Below are positions 16,183 to 24,014 of a DNA stretch of 31,671 bases, one piece after another (the first letter of the stretch is position 1; every line of letters begins with the position of its first letter). Both the position numbers and the translations under genes were made by a program. Source of the stretch: GWF2-30-66 sp042576225 (GTDB lineage: Bacteria; Babelota; Babeliae; Babelales; Vermiphilaceae); NCBI GenBank assembly GCA_042576225.1, contig JBHPCA010000011.1:1-31671 (forward strand). Direction: 5' to 3'. The notes under the pieces were generated by a model. That model was not told the origin of the DNA, did not search any database, and saw nothing but the letters and a program-made list of their open reading frames with translations.

Positions 16183-18141
16183 TTAGTTTTTCGCCAATTT
16201 CTCAAGTACTTTAATTTTTTCTAAAGTTTCTTTTTTAGATATTTCTTTCAATGCACCAATTCCCGCTGAAACATAAGAATCTTTATAACTATAAGCATCA
16301 TTCCATAGCCCATGGTAATATTTTTCCTTGGATTTGTAAATAATAACACCTATCATTTTTTTAAACTCACCGAAAATTGTACCTATTTCACAATGCTTGT
16401 ATAAAACAATACTTTCAAATGTAATATCTTTATTTTCTAATGTACTAAGATCTTTGAACTTTGCGGTCTTAATTTTAAACAATATCGGATACGGACTTTT
16501 AAGTTGAAATAAGGAATCTCTAAGAAATCTTTCTAAACTATCATCCACATCCATTTTTCTTATAGAGATAACTTGATCACCAAATAATCGTGAAACAAAT
16601 GTTGGAGATATAGAGCCTCCTGCTTTTTCCCAATTACACTTTATATGCAAGGTCCCATCAAAAACTGGCACTTCGAACACGACAGCTCTTTTGTGAACTA
16701 CGTTATGAGTTTGATTAGCATTAGTTTCGTTTATTACAAGTACCTCATTTTCTTTGCATAGAATTCTTGGTCTTTTACATGGAGCACACAAGACTGGAAT
16801 ACCAGCTATGCCGTTACCATCGTAAGTAGTACGTTTTTGATTGTTAACTTCCCTAGTAGCTTTTTTTAATTCATCATTTTTTCTTTTAAGCCAATGTGTA
16901 AAATCTTGTTTTTTTTCAATAAAACTACTAAATAGATGTTCCATTTTATCAAAATAATTAGCAAAATTACACCCTGAAGAGTTATCTTTGATTCCAAAGC
17001 TAGAATATGTAAGAGAATCGGTTAAACCGCCTATTATGATAATTGGTTTTCTCAGATCTTTATTTTTTTTATATATATTGTTGATTATTCTGTGAACTTT
17101 CCAAGTGTGATAACCGCCTGCAAAACAGGAAGTAAACATACAACTTAATGTATCAATATTATTATGCATAAATCGCAACCAATTCTTGGTTTGACCAAAT
17201 GTCATGTTTGCAAATCGAGTCCACGGATCTGTACAGTGCTTGTTTTTACGGGATAATTTTAAATCACTCTCTTTAAAATTTTTGCGAGAATAGTTTCCAT
17301 GTCCACTAAAAAAGATGTTATGATATACAGTAAGCGCACCCTTTAGGTCTTTTCTTGAAACAAAAGCACTCTTAATTGCTTCGAGATCTACTTTTGGACA
17401 GAAACAATGAAGTTTGGTAAAGCAACCAAGGCCAGTCCAAAAGTATAAGGTATACAACTCCATTTTATTTTTTATACTTATTTTTTTCAATTCGAACTTA
17501 AGATCTTTTTGAGATCTTATCTGGTACCACTGGCAAACATTACCCAGTAAGATTATCGACAACAATTTTTGATCTTTAGTAAGTTTATCAAGTTTTTTCT
17601 TTATTTTTTTTATGTATTTTTTTGGGATAATTTTAAATAAATGAGTACTTTTGTGTTTGTAAATAACCCAATTTTCTAAAAGATTATCCAATTCCTTACC
17701 ATACAAATACCCGCCAATAATCTTATAGCCTACAAGTCCCATCCGGTAAGATTTCTTTAAACTATTTTCTAGATTAAATTTTAATTCTTTTTTATTTTTT
17801 TCTTGAATATACTTTTCAAAGTTTTTAGCATAGCTAAACATTAGATCAAGAATCACACCACTTACGATCATAGGTGCAGCTTTTTGTTTTAAATTTTGCC
17901 ATGCGTTAATTCCCAGGGCCCCACTATGACGTCCAAACTTGTTCTCGCCAAGCCCAAAATCTACAAGTACCATTGTTCTATGGATAATGTAGCGAGTTTT
18001 TTTCCTTGAAACTTGTGTTTTGGTAACAATATTCTCTTCTTTAATTTTTTCCATTGAAAAAATAGTACCTACTGGCAAAAATAACATTAAGAAAATAATT
18101 TCTGTTTTTTTGATATTAAGATTTTTCACCTTAAACCCCAT
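16183..18141 (-). CDS. Secreted caspase-like (clan CD) cysteine peptidase, putative
   Basis: About 652 residues with an N-terminal signal peptide (hydrophobic IIFLMLFLPVGTIFS). A His-Gly motif in IFFSGHGNYS (His about 281) and a strand-Cys motif in MFTSCFAGG (Cys about 339) occur in the order and context of the caspase/gingipain/clostripain fold, where they form the catalytic dyad; IIIIGGLTDS follows as another likely core strand. The region before (about 40-240) and after (about 450-650) matches no family I recognise. A promoter with predicted start near 18170 makes the ATG at 18165 almost leaderless, so the ATG at 18141 is preferred; a GTG at 18129 preceded by GGGG is also possible. It lies about 20 nt upstream of the F-box-like remnant on the same strand. 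Function is inferred only from the dyad and needs structural support. Confidence 0.6.
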   Translation of the reverse strand: MGFKVKNLNIKKTEIIFLMLFLPVGTIFSMEKIKEENIVTKTQVSRKKTRYIIHRTMVLVDFGLGENKFGRHSGALGINAWQNLKQKAAPMIVSGVILDLMFSYAKNFEKYIQEKNKKELKFNLENSLKKSYRMGLVGYKIIGGYLYGKELDNLLENWVIYKHKSTHLFKIIPKKYIKKIKKKLDKLTKDQKLLSIILLGNVCQWYQIRSQKDLKFELKKISIKNKMELYTLYFWTGLGCFTKLHCFCPKVDLEAIKSAFVSRKDLKGALTVYHNIFFSGHGNYSRKNFKESDLKLSRKNKHCTDPWTRFANMTFGQTKNWLRFMHNNIDTLSCMFTSCFAGGYHTWKVHRIINNIYKKNKDLRKPIIIIGGLTDSLTYSSFGIKDNSSGCNFANYFDKMEHLFSSFIEKKQDFTHWLKRKNDELKKATREVNNQKRTTYDGNGIAGIPVLCAPCKRPRILCKENEVLVINETNANQTHNVVHKRAVVFEVPVFDGTLHIKCNWEKAGGSISPTFVSRLFGDQVISIRKMDVDDSLERFLRDSLFQLKSPYPILFKIKTAKFKDLSTLENKDITFESIVLYKHCEIGTIFGEFKKMIGVIIYKSKEKYYHGLWNDAYSYKDSYVSAGIGALKEISKKETLEKIKVLEKLAKN

Positions 18142-18176
18142 TTTATTAACTAAAATTAAAAACATACTACAATATC

Positions 18177-18204
18177 AGTATATATTATATATTCAAATTG
18201 TCAA
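18177..18204 (-). promoter_or_regulatory. Promoter of the caspase-like gene
   Basis: On the minus strand a perfect TTGACA (18199-18204) and TATACT (18177-18182) are separated by 16 bp. Transcription would begin near 18170. Confidence 0.6.
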
Positions 18205-18210
18205 TACATA

Positions 18211-18288
18211 AAGCGCGAGGTGGGCTGTGTTGTGCCTATAAGCGCATTCTGCAGGGGCCGTTGAGGCAATGTGGCCCCCAAAAGCCTG
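18211..18288. other. GC-rich island beside the insertion sequence
   Basis: About 47 of 78 bases are G or C (60%), against roughly one third in the surroundings. It contains a 6-bp GC hairpin (GGGGCC 18254-18259 with GGCCCC 18273-18278) without a following T tract. No ORF with recognisable homology is seen. It sits between the caspase-like gene promoter and the left end of the IS element and lies outside the terminal repeats. Confidence 0.5.
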
Positions 18289-18343
18289 TTTTTGCAATGA
18301 TTTATGTTCTGGTCCAGATACATGTGAGACAAAATATGGTAAA

Positions 18344-18396
18344 ATAAAAGCCACCTAACTCATTAACAACTAATTAAAATGAAAGGCGGCTTTTAT
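18344..18396 (+). promoter_or_regulatory. Hairpin occluding the transposase start
   Basis: ATAAAAGCCACC (18344-18355) pairs with GGCGGCTTTTAT (18385-18396) in 11 of 12 positions across a 29-nt loop. The 3' arm covers the ribosome-binding site AAAGG in part and the first two bases of the ATG at 18395. Such structures in other IS elements limit transposase translation. Confidence 0.5.
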
Positions 18397-19483
18397 GCAG
18401 CAAAGAATGCTACACAGAAAATTTTACCATATTAGAGGAATAGATGAAACAGCTTATTCCAAAAAGGCTTATAGTAGAGAAAAAAAGCTAAGGCTTTATA
18501 AAAAACTTGTTTCTGAGGGATGCACCCAAAAAACCGCACTGGAAGCCATTGAAACCTCTAAGGCTTCTTATTATCGATGGAAAAAGAATTATCAAATATG
18601 CGGACTAGAAGGCCTTGAGAATGAAAGCCGACGCCCCAGGAATCTTCGCAAATCCGCATGGACAAAAAAAGACGAGCAACTGGTTTTGAAAGTGCGCAAA
18701 AGATTTAAATTATGGGGAAAATACAAGATAGCAGCTATATTAGTTCGCGAATATAGTGTAAATCTTTCTGCTTTAACAGTTGGGCGAATTATTTCAAAAT
18801 TTATAAAAAAGGGCAAAATTAAGCCGGTTGGCTTCTATTTTGGTAGAGCTACTAAAAAGAGACGCGTATTTGATCATCACGCACAAAGATGGCAATATGG
18901 CATGAAAACCCAAGAGCCAGGAGAGCTAGTCCAGATGGATCATGCAACAATAAGGCTTAGTTGCGGGAAAATAGTCAAACATTTTAAAGCCATCTGCCCG
19001 CTTACAAAACTAACCGCAGAGAGGGGTTATACAAATGCGACAAGTGCTTTGGCAGAGCAATTTCTCGAATATGCGCAAGAGCAGCTCCCATTCAAAATAA
19101 AATCAATTCAAGTTGATGGAGGCAGCGAGTTTATGGGTGATTTTGAAAACGCATGTCAACGCAAAAATATTTCTCTATACGTGCTTCCTCCAAGATCACC
19201 CAAGTTTAATGCTCACGTGGAAAGAGGCAATAGCACAGTAAAATACGAGTTTTACTACCTTTATGACGGGCCATCGGCCTTAAATATCTTAAACTTGCGG
19301 CTACAAAAGTTTGTTGAGTTTTACAATACATATAGACCCCATCAATCTCTACGATACAAAACTCCTATGGAGTACTATGAGCTACTATTGAACAAAAAAA
19401 GAAAAATGGAGAGTAGGGTGAAGATCGCCCTGCTGGCGACAGAAGCAAATTTTGAGTCAAAAACACACATATCTTTATCTTAA
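18395..19483 (+). CDS. IS481-family DDE transposase
   Basis: The 362-residue protein has an N-terminal helix-turn-helix region (about 28-140; TQKTALEAIETSKASYYRWK is a typical IS3/IS481 HTH) and an rve-type integrase core with the catalytic triad D182 (QMDHAT), D241 (QVDGGSEF) and E276 (HVERGN), spaced 34 residues between the second D and E. The C-terminal YNTYRPHQSL...TPMEYY motif is family-typical. The gene is uninterrupted and may be active. The ribosome-binding site is AAAGG, 8 nt upstream, within the hairpin described at 18344-18396. Confidence 0.92.
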   Translation: MQQRMLHRKFYHIRGIDETAYSKKAYSREKKLRLYKKLVSEGCTQKTALEAIETSKASYYRWKKNYQICGLEGLENESRRPRNLRKSAWTKKDEQLVLKVRKRFKLWGKYKIAAILVREYSVNLSALTVGRIISKFIKKGKIKPVGFYFGRATKKRRVFDHHAQRWQYGMKTQEPGELVQMDHATIRLSCGKIVKHFKAICPLTKLTAERGYTNATSALAEQFLEYAQEQLPFKIKSIQVDGGSEFMGDFENACQRKNISLYVLPPRSPKFNAHVERGNSTVKYEFYYLYDGPSALNILNLRLQKFVEFYNTYRPHQSLRYKTPMEYYELLLNKKRKMESRVKIALLATEANFESKTHISLS

Positions 19484-19650
19484 AGGGTTTTTATGGAATA
19501 CTATGATCAATTGGTGGCTTGAGTCTCATATGTATTGAACCAGCACAGTGGTTTGACTTTGGCTAGAAAAAGAGGTATCTTGTGCATACATGTGTTTTGA
19601 AGCTTGTTGCTGTTAGCCATGTAAATTATACAATTTTGGAGGATGTTTCT

Positions 19651-20733
19651 ATGAAAAATGTGCAAAAGTTTAAGTTTGTTTACTTTTTTCTTTTATTGCC
19701 TATTTTTTTAAATGCTGTTTCTGGAAAAAATAGCTTGAAAAAGAAAACTAAAAGTGTAGTTCTAAATAGATCTAACCTAAAAAAAACAGTCAAAAAGTTT
19801 TACATGAAACTATATGTCAATTGCAAAAAGCTTGCGTTCAATCGTTTTAAAAAAGACGCATTAGTAAGAAGTTTTTTCAGAGGTGAAATTGATGGGGGGA
19901 GGGATTTACATAAGCATATAAAGAAAAATTATCCTGATGTTTTCAAAAGCAATAAAAAAACGTGTGATCTGCAAAAATCTTGTTTTGATTCGAGAAAGTA
20001 TAATCAGTTTTGGGAACATGTAGTTGCAGAAAGATCTTGTGTTTCTACGAAGTTGGAAATGAACGAGCCAAACACTATTTCTCTTTTAAATGAGGCTACA
20101 GCAGGTCTTGATAGAAAATATCGCAGTTTAGTAAAATTCTTAATGACAAAGCCGTACGGATTTTACAAAAAATATCCTAAGTTTATATGGGTATATCATG
20201 AGGCGTTTATAGAGTTGATAGAAGAGCGGTGTTATAAACCGTTACTAGCTGCAGAAAAGTATTTTGATAAATCTGTGCTTAATAAGTTTGAAGAATTTTT
20301 ATTTTCTTCGAGAGATTCTGAAATACTAAGGAAATATCTAAAGCATGATAAGCTTGTAAACGTGCCAGAAAAGCTAAAAGAATTAATGTTTGAGGATCTT
20401 TTCAAATGGACAAGTGAGTATCGGTCCCTTGTAAAAATTCTTGATAAAAAGAAGCGACTGATTTTTGGTAGGGTAGAGTTTTTTCTAAATCAGGCGGCTG
20501 AGATTAGGGCAAAGATATTTAATTTGCAAAGCAATAAAAAAGGACTTAAAAAATTTATATATGAATTTAGAGGTTTCAAGTTCTCTTGTAGTGAGCCTAA
20601 AGATAAAGTGAATAAACAAATATTCAGATATGAAAAGAAAAAAAGAGTTAAAAAACAAATTAAAAAGAGTACAAAAAAAACAAAAAAGAATAGAAGCAAA
20701 AAGCCTATCAAGAAGGGTAGGGTAGTTGCGTAA
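19651..20733 (+). CDS. Secreted protein of unknown family, lysine-rich C-terminus
   Basis: I do not recognise this family. The 360-residue product begins with a signal peptide (KFVYFFLLLPIFLNAVSG, about 7-24), then a predominantly helical, charged region with several Cys residues (about 100-140) and YRSLVK occurring twice (in KYRSLVKFL and EYRSLVKIL), hinting at an internal duplication. The last 45 residues are nearly all Lys/Arg (KKTKKNRSKK). The start at 19651 is chosen because GGAGG lies 8 nt upstream and the signal peptide begins there; an in-frame ATG at 19582 lacks both. It is immediately downstream of the IS element and converges on the LigD-like gene with a 3-bp gap. The tail could bind nucleic acid or polyanions. 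Confidence 0.75.
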   Translation: MKNVQKFKFVYFFLLLPIFLNAVSGKNSLKKKTKSVVLNRSNLKKTVKKFYMKLYVNCKKLAFNRFKKDALVRSFFRGEIDGGRDLHKHIKKNYPDVFKSNKKTCDLQKSCFDSRKYNQFWEHVVAERSCVSTKLEMNEPNTISLLNEATAGLDRKYRSLVKFLMTKPYGFYKKYPKFIWVYHEAFIELIEERCYKPLLAAEKYFDKSVLNKFEEFLFSSRDSEILRKYLKHDKLVNVPEKLKELMFEDLFKWTSEYRSLVKILDKKKRLIFGRVEFFLNQAAEIRAKIFNLQSNKKGLKKFIYEFRGFKFSCSEPKDKVNKQIFRYEKKKRVKKQIKKSTKKTKKNRSKKPIKKGRVVA

Positions 20734-20736
20734 GTA

Positions 20737-21399
20737 TTAGAGACTATCCTTTTTAATCTCATGCAATGTTCGTTCGGTAAGTGCAGATTTTGTTTGTGTA
20801 TTTACCGGGTTTTTTCTTGAGCTGGCATATTCATCTTTCATTTTTATCAAAAGCCACTGGCCTTTACGCTTCATGCGAATAAGTGCATAGCCGCCTTTTA
20901 GCTTTTTCCCCTCAAGCCATATTTCTATCTGTCCGTTTTGCAAGCATTGTTCCATTGGGATTTTTTTTCCGTCTTTTGTTTTTATGTTTTTGTATTTACC
21001 TATGTCCCATACCATGACTGTTCCTGCGCCATAATTCCCCTCTGGAATGATGCCTTCAAATTTTGAATAACTGATGGGATGGTCATCTGTGCGCACGGCG
21101 AGTCTTTTTTCTTTTGGGTTTACAGATGGACCTTTTGGGACAGCCCAAGAGACAAGCACGCCCTCAATCTCTATTCTGAAGTCATAATGCAGGCGTGAGG
21201 CGTCATGCTTTTGTATTACAAATATTTTTTCACGGGAAGATTTTATTTTTTCTCCAGTAGGCTCTGGAGATTTGGTGAAATTTCTTCTTTTTTTATATGT
21301 TTCTAGAGAGTTTTTCTTAATCACAGTTACATACCCCGCAATTAAAGCGATAATAATAAAAAATAAAATTAATATATAGAAAAATAGTTTCTTGCTCAT
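20737..21399 (-). CDS. LigD-type DNA 3'-phosphoesterase with N-terminal membrane anchor
   Basis: The 220-residue protein matches the phosphoesterase domain of bacterial LigD, which trims 3'-phosphates and ribonucleotides at DNA ends before ligation. Active-site residues H65, H71, D73, R75 (in HDASRLHYDFRIE) and H107, Y111 (in DDHPISYSKFEG) keep the relative spacing known for Pseudomonas LigD (H42, H48, D50, R52, H84, Y88), and EGNYGAGTVMVWD follows. There is no ligase or polymerase domain here. Unusually, residues 4-24 are strongly hydrophobic (FFYILILFFIIIALIAGYV), predicting a membrane anchor or uncleaved signal. No Ku or ligase gene is in the window. Confidence 0.85.
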   Translation of the reverse strand: MSKKLFFYILILFFIIIALIAGYVTVIKKNSLETYKKRRNFTKSPEPTGEKIKSSREKIFVIQKHDASRLHYDFRIEIEGVLVSWAVPKGPSVNPKEKRLAVRTDDHPISYSKFEGIIPEGNYGAGTVMVWDIGKYKNIKTKDGKKIPMEQCLQNGQIEIWLEGKKLKGGYALIRMKRKGQWLLIKMKDEYASSRKNPVNTQTKSALTERTLHEIKKDSL

Positions 21400-21406
21400 A
21401 TAGTGT

Positions 21407-21435
21407 ATTTTAAGAAAATAATCGCATTAAATCAA
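21407..21435 (-). promoter_or_regulatory. Candidate promoter for the phosphoesterase gene
   Basis: On the minus strand TTGATT (21430-21435) and TAAAAT (21407-21412) are 17 bp apart. The predicted start would be at or next to the ATG at 21399, giving a leaderless message; no ribosome-binding site is visible upstream of that ATG, which fits. Confidence 0.35.
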
Positions 21436-21527
21436 TACTGTAAAAAAGAAGTCTCTCTCTTGATAATAAGCAAAATCTTTGGTTCACTTAAGAGAAAATT
21501 AGATTTTTTGCTTGAAAGGCAATAAGC

Positions 21528-22286
21528 ATGTATGAAAATAAAATAAAAGAGATAGACGAATTACAAAAAGAGATAAACCTACTTAGGCCTCTGGGTGAGT
21601 TTGAATTAAAAGAACTAAAAGAGTATTATCGCATAGGTCTTACCTATACCAGTAACGCGTTAGAAGGTAATTCGCTGACAGAAACAGAAACAAAAATTGT
21701 CTTAGAAGATGGGCTTACCATTGGAGGAAAAACTTTACGTGAGCACTTTGAGGCAGTGGGGCATAGTTATGGGTATGATTACCTTCTTGAGGTTTCGGGG
21801 AAAAAACAGATTAAAGAACAGGATATTTTAAATTTTCACAAACTTTTCTATTATCATATTGATCCAAGTGAGGCAGGCAAATACAGGAAAGTACAAGTGT
21901 TTATTTCAGGAACAACATTTGTGCCGCCTTCGTCAAAAGAGGTCCCAGAGCTTATGAAAAAGCTTGTTGCAAACATGCAAGAAATAGAAAAAGAGATGCA
22001 TCCAGTAGAATATGCGGCTCTTTTGCATAAAAATTTTGTTGAGATTCACCCATTTATTGACGGCAATGGTCGAACTGCAAGATTGCTTATGAACTTAGCT
22101 CTATTGCAACACGGCTATGTAATCACAATAATCCCCCCAATTTTAAGAAATGACTATATTAGTGCTATTAAGCAAACACAGGTTGAGCCAATAAATGACG
22201 CGCCATTTATTAATTTCATTTCACGTATGGTTTATGAAAGCCAGAAAGATTATTTGCGCCTACTAAGAGCTTTGCGGGAGGGGTGA
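21528..22286 (+). CDS. Fic-domain protein (class II, N-terminal inhibitory motif)
   Basis: Fic enzymes transfer AMP or related groups to Ser/Thr/Tyr of target proteins. The 252-residue protein carries the complete catalytic motif HPFIDGNGRTAR (174-185) and, near the N-terminus, an inhibitory-helix motif SNALEGN (42-48, S/T-x3-E-G/N), so its own Glu46 is expected to hold it inactive until released. The flap region (about 120-140, VQVFISGTTFVPP) is present. There is no signal peptide and no DNA-binding domain, unlike the second Fic gene at 24015. The target may be self, another bacterial protein or a host protein. Confidence 0.92.
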   Translation: MYENKIKEIDELQKEINLLRPLGEFELKELKEYYRIGLTYTSNALEGNSLTETETKIVLEDGLTIGGKTLREHFEAVGHSYGYDYLLEVSGKKQIKEQDILNFHKLFYYHIDPSEAGKYRKVQVFISGTTFVPPSSKEVPELMKKLVANMQEIEKEMHPVEYAALLHKNFVEIHPFIDGNGRTARLLMNLALLQHGYVITIIPPILRNDYISAIKQTQVEPINDAPFINFISRMVYESQKDYLRLLRALREG

Positions 22287-22299
22287 AGATTTTGTTGAA

Positions 22300-22325
22300 A
22301 CCAGGCCCTTTACTAAGGGCCTGGT
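22300..22325. terminator. Bidirectional terminator hairpin
   Basis: An 11-bp perfect stem (ACCAGGCCCTT / AAGGGCCTGGT) with a 4-nt loop lies between the converging fic and AAA ATPase genes. Neither strand has a strong T tract after it, so it may act as a pause or mRNA-end stabiliser rather than a classical intrinsic terminator. Confidence 0.55.
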
Positions 22326-22332
22326 AAATAAG

Positions 22333-23826
22333 TTACTTTTTCTTGTTATTTTTAATAGATCCTTTTTTTTCAAGGTCTTCCATTTCAAATTTTCTTATGC
22401 CATTGTTGACATACTCTCTTAGTTTTCTTACGCCTTTTTGATCATATTTATCAATTAAATTGTTCATGTACTTCATTAAAGGTTTATTTTTCTTCATTTT
22501 TTCGTCTAGCATTTTATATGCTATTTTTTTCTTGGCTTCTTTTTTTAAGTCATCTATAACAACTATTGTAGTCCTCGATTTTATAGCCTTGTTTTCAATC
22601 TCGCTATTTCCGCAAAGCACAAAACAAAAGTGGCTTATATCCACATCTGATCTTAAATATGGGCTATAAAAGTTTTTTGTTTCAGGTTCTAAAAATGGCA
22701 AGAAAAACTGTAAAGAATAGTTTTTTTTGTTTAGAACATGGTCAACTTCGTCAATGAGAATTATAGAGTTTTTTGTAGTGCCAGACTTGCAAATTGAATT
22801 TAGCAGGCTTCCAGGTTCATTGTTTGTTCCAACAATATCTTTAATATCATCTGTTGCTTTCAACTTAATTAGTGGTGCTTCCATAATATTTGCAAATTCT
22901 TCAGTTAAAAATGTTTTTCCAACGCCTGGGGGACCTTGCAAATATAAAACTGTTTTTGGTGTATCTAAAGGTGCAATTTTTTTTGAGAATCTAGCATAGT
23001 GGTTGAAGAATTTAATTATTATTTTTTCGGAAATATTTTTATCATAGCCATTCAAAAGCTTCGAAACTTTGGGATTTGACATTAAAGCAGGCTTTAATTT
23101 CTTGCTTTTTAACGGAATATTTAGCACTATTTGACAAAAGGTTTCAGCGTTATTGTAAAATTGCTCCCCGCTTATAGCCTTAAATTTGCGCTCTATAGAG
23201 TCTTGTAAAGATTCTGGAAAAAAACGCTTGTTTTTTGCATAGATAACCTCATATTTACCGCAGCCTTTCTTTAATGGAGCTATGTAAAGGTCATAGAGAG
23301 GTATAATGATATCTTTAACGTGGCTGATTAATCTATTTGCCAAAAGAAAGCCAGATACCCCAGATATCACTTTTTGATTAATTTTTTTGAAGCCTAATCC
23401 ATATATTGTGGTTTCGACTGCCATAAAAAACAATGACTTTTTAAGCTCATACTTCCGGCAAGAAAATTTTTTAGTTTTATAATCGGATACTAAGGCTTTG
23501 TCTAATTCCTCAGATGTTTTTAAGGTTTTGCAATCAAAATTCTTTTTTCTAGTTCTTCTGAAGCATCCGAAGCATAAAAAGTTTATAATATTGCGGAATT
23601 TAATATTGCTAATTTTTTGAAATACGCCTTTTTTAGAGTTTTCTATTTTTTGATCAAACTTAACAGGTTTGAGACCTTCTTTTTTCAGTAAATCAGGATA
23701 TTTTGAAAGAATCTCTTTTTGATTAAATATTTTTTGATAATCCATCCCTTGAGTTGGAAATGCTGTTAAGAGAAATAACATAGAAAAACAAAAGCAAGCT
23801 ATTGATTTGTTTTTTGAGTAAACCAT
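22333..23826 (-). CDS. AAA ATPase with N-terminal signal peptide
   Basis: The 497-residue protein has a signal-peptide-like N-terminus (IACFCFSMLFLLTAFPTQG, about 9-27), a poorly conserved middle region (30-280, including a Cys-containing stretch near 90 and a possible hydrophobic segment), and a single AAA module: Walker A GPPGVGKT (about 295-302), Walker B IILIDEVDH (about 355-363), sensor-1-like VLCGNSE, and a small helical lid at the C-terminus. The AAA part is most like the Lon/FtsH group by eye, but no protease domain follows. The start at 23826 is supported by GGAGG 6 nt upstream. An exported ATPase is unusual because ATP is scarce outside the cytoplasm; the hydrophobic segment may instead be a membrane anchor. 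Confidence 0.8.
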   Translation of the reverse strand: MVYSKNKSIACFCFSMLFLLTAFPTQGMDYQKIFNQKEILSKYPDLLKKEGLKPVKFDQKIENSKKGVFQKISNIKFRNIINFLCFGCFRRTRKKNFDCKTLKTSEELDKALVSDYKTKKFSCRKYELKKSLFFMAVETTIYGLGFKKINQKVISGVSGFLLANRLISHVKDIIIPLYDLYIAPLKKGCGKYEVIYAKNKRFFPESLQDSIERKFKAISGEQFYNNAETFCQIVLNIPLKSKKLKPALMSNPKVSKLLNGYDKNISEKIIIKFFNHYARFSKKIAPLDTPKTVLYLQGPPGVGKTFLTEEFANIMEAPLIKLKATDDIKDIVGTNNEPGSLLNSICKSGTTKNSIILIDEVDHVLNKKNYSLQFFLPFLEPETKNFYSPYLRSDVDISHFCFVLCGNSEIENKAIKSRTTIVVIDDLKKEAKKKIAYKMLDEKMKKNKPLMKYMNNLIDKYDQKGVRKLREYVNNGIRKFEMEDLEKKGSIKNNKKK

Positions 23827-23887
23827 TTTTCGACCTCCATTAAGTCTTTGCAATTATGATATATTAAATTAATTAAACTATGTAGAT

Positions 23888-23916
23888 ATTATATTATGCT
23901 TTAATTGTTTTGTCAA
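23888..23916 (-). promoter_or_regulatory. Perfect-consensus sigma-70 promoter of the AAA ATPase gene
   Basis: On the minus strand TTGACA (23911-23916), 17 bp, TATAAT (23888-23893): every position matches consensus. The predicted leader is about 55 nt. Confidence 0.75.
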
Positions 23917-23940
23917 TTAATTTATACAAAGGGCCAAAAC

Positions 23941-23969
23941 TTGACTTAATGGCAATTTAATGGCATAAT
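23941..23969 (+). promoter_or_regulatory. Promoter of the second fic gene
   Basis: TTGACT (23941-23946) and CATAAT (23964-23969) are 17 bp apart, one mismatch each. The predicted transcription start is near 23976. It lies 24 bp from the divergent AAA ATPase promoter. Confidence 0.65.
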
Positions 23970-24003
23970 TTTTATGTGGGATATGCCGTTAAAATGCCGT
24001 TAA
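23946..24003. promoter_or_regulatory. Four-half-site operator over the fic promoter
   Basis: Half-site TTAATGGCA occurs at 23946-23954 and 23957-23965 (11-bp spacing, one helical turn), within the -35/-10 spacer and reaching the -10. The inverted form TGCCGTTAA (one base different) occurs at 23984-23992 and 23995-24003, again 11 bp apart, in the leader. The arrangement is two direct repeats facing two inverted repeats, as expected for cooperative repressor binding. A fifth site is at 25149-25157 just after the fic stop codon. I found no other copy in the window. Confidence 0.6.
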
Positions 24004-24014
24004 AGGGTTGTAAA

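Larger units (their letters stand above)
18305..19547 (+). mobile_element. IS481-type insertion sequence
   Basis: Imperfect terminal inverted repeats bound the element: left TGTTCTGGTCCAGATACA (18305 onward to 18330) and, on the other strand, right TGTGCTGGTTCAATACAT (19547 down to 19523), about 22 of 26 aligned positions identical with one gap. Both ends begin TGT, as in the IS481 family. The 1243-bp element carries one transposase gene. No target duplication is evident (ATTTA to the left, GTGGT to the right). Confidence 0.75.

Noticed and set aside
18251..18290. Rho-independent terminator in the GC-rich island
   Set aside because: The hairpin is not directly followed by a T tract on either strand.
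19604..19632. Promoter TTGTTG-17-TATACA for the unknown secreted protein
   Set aside because: The predicted transcription start falls inside the ribosome-binding site at 19638-19642, which would destroy it.
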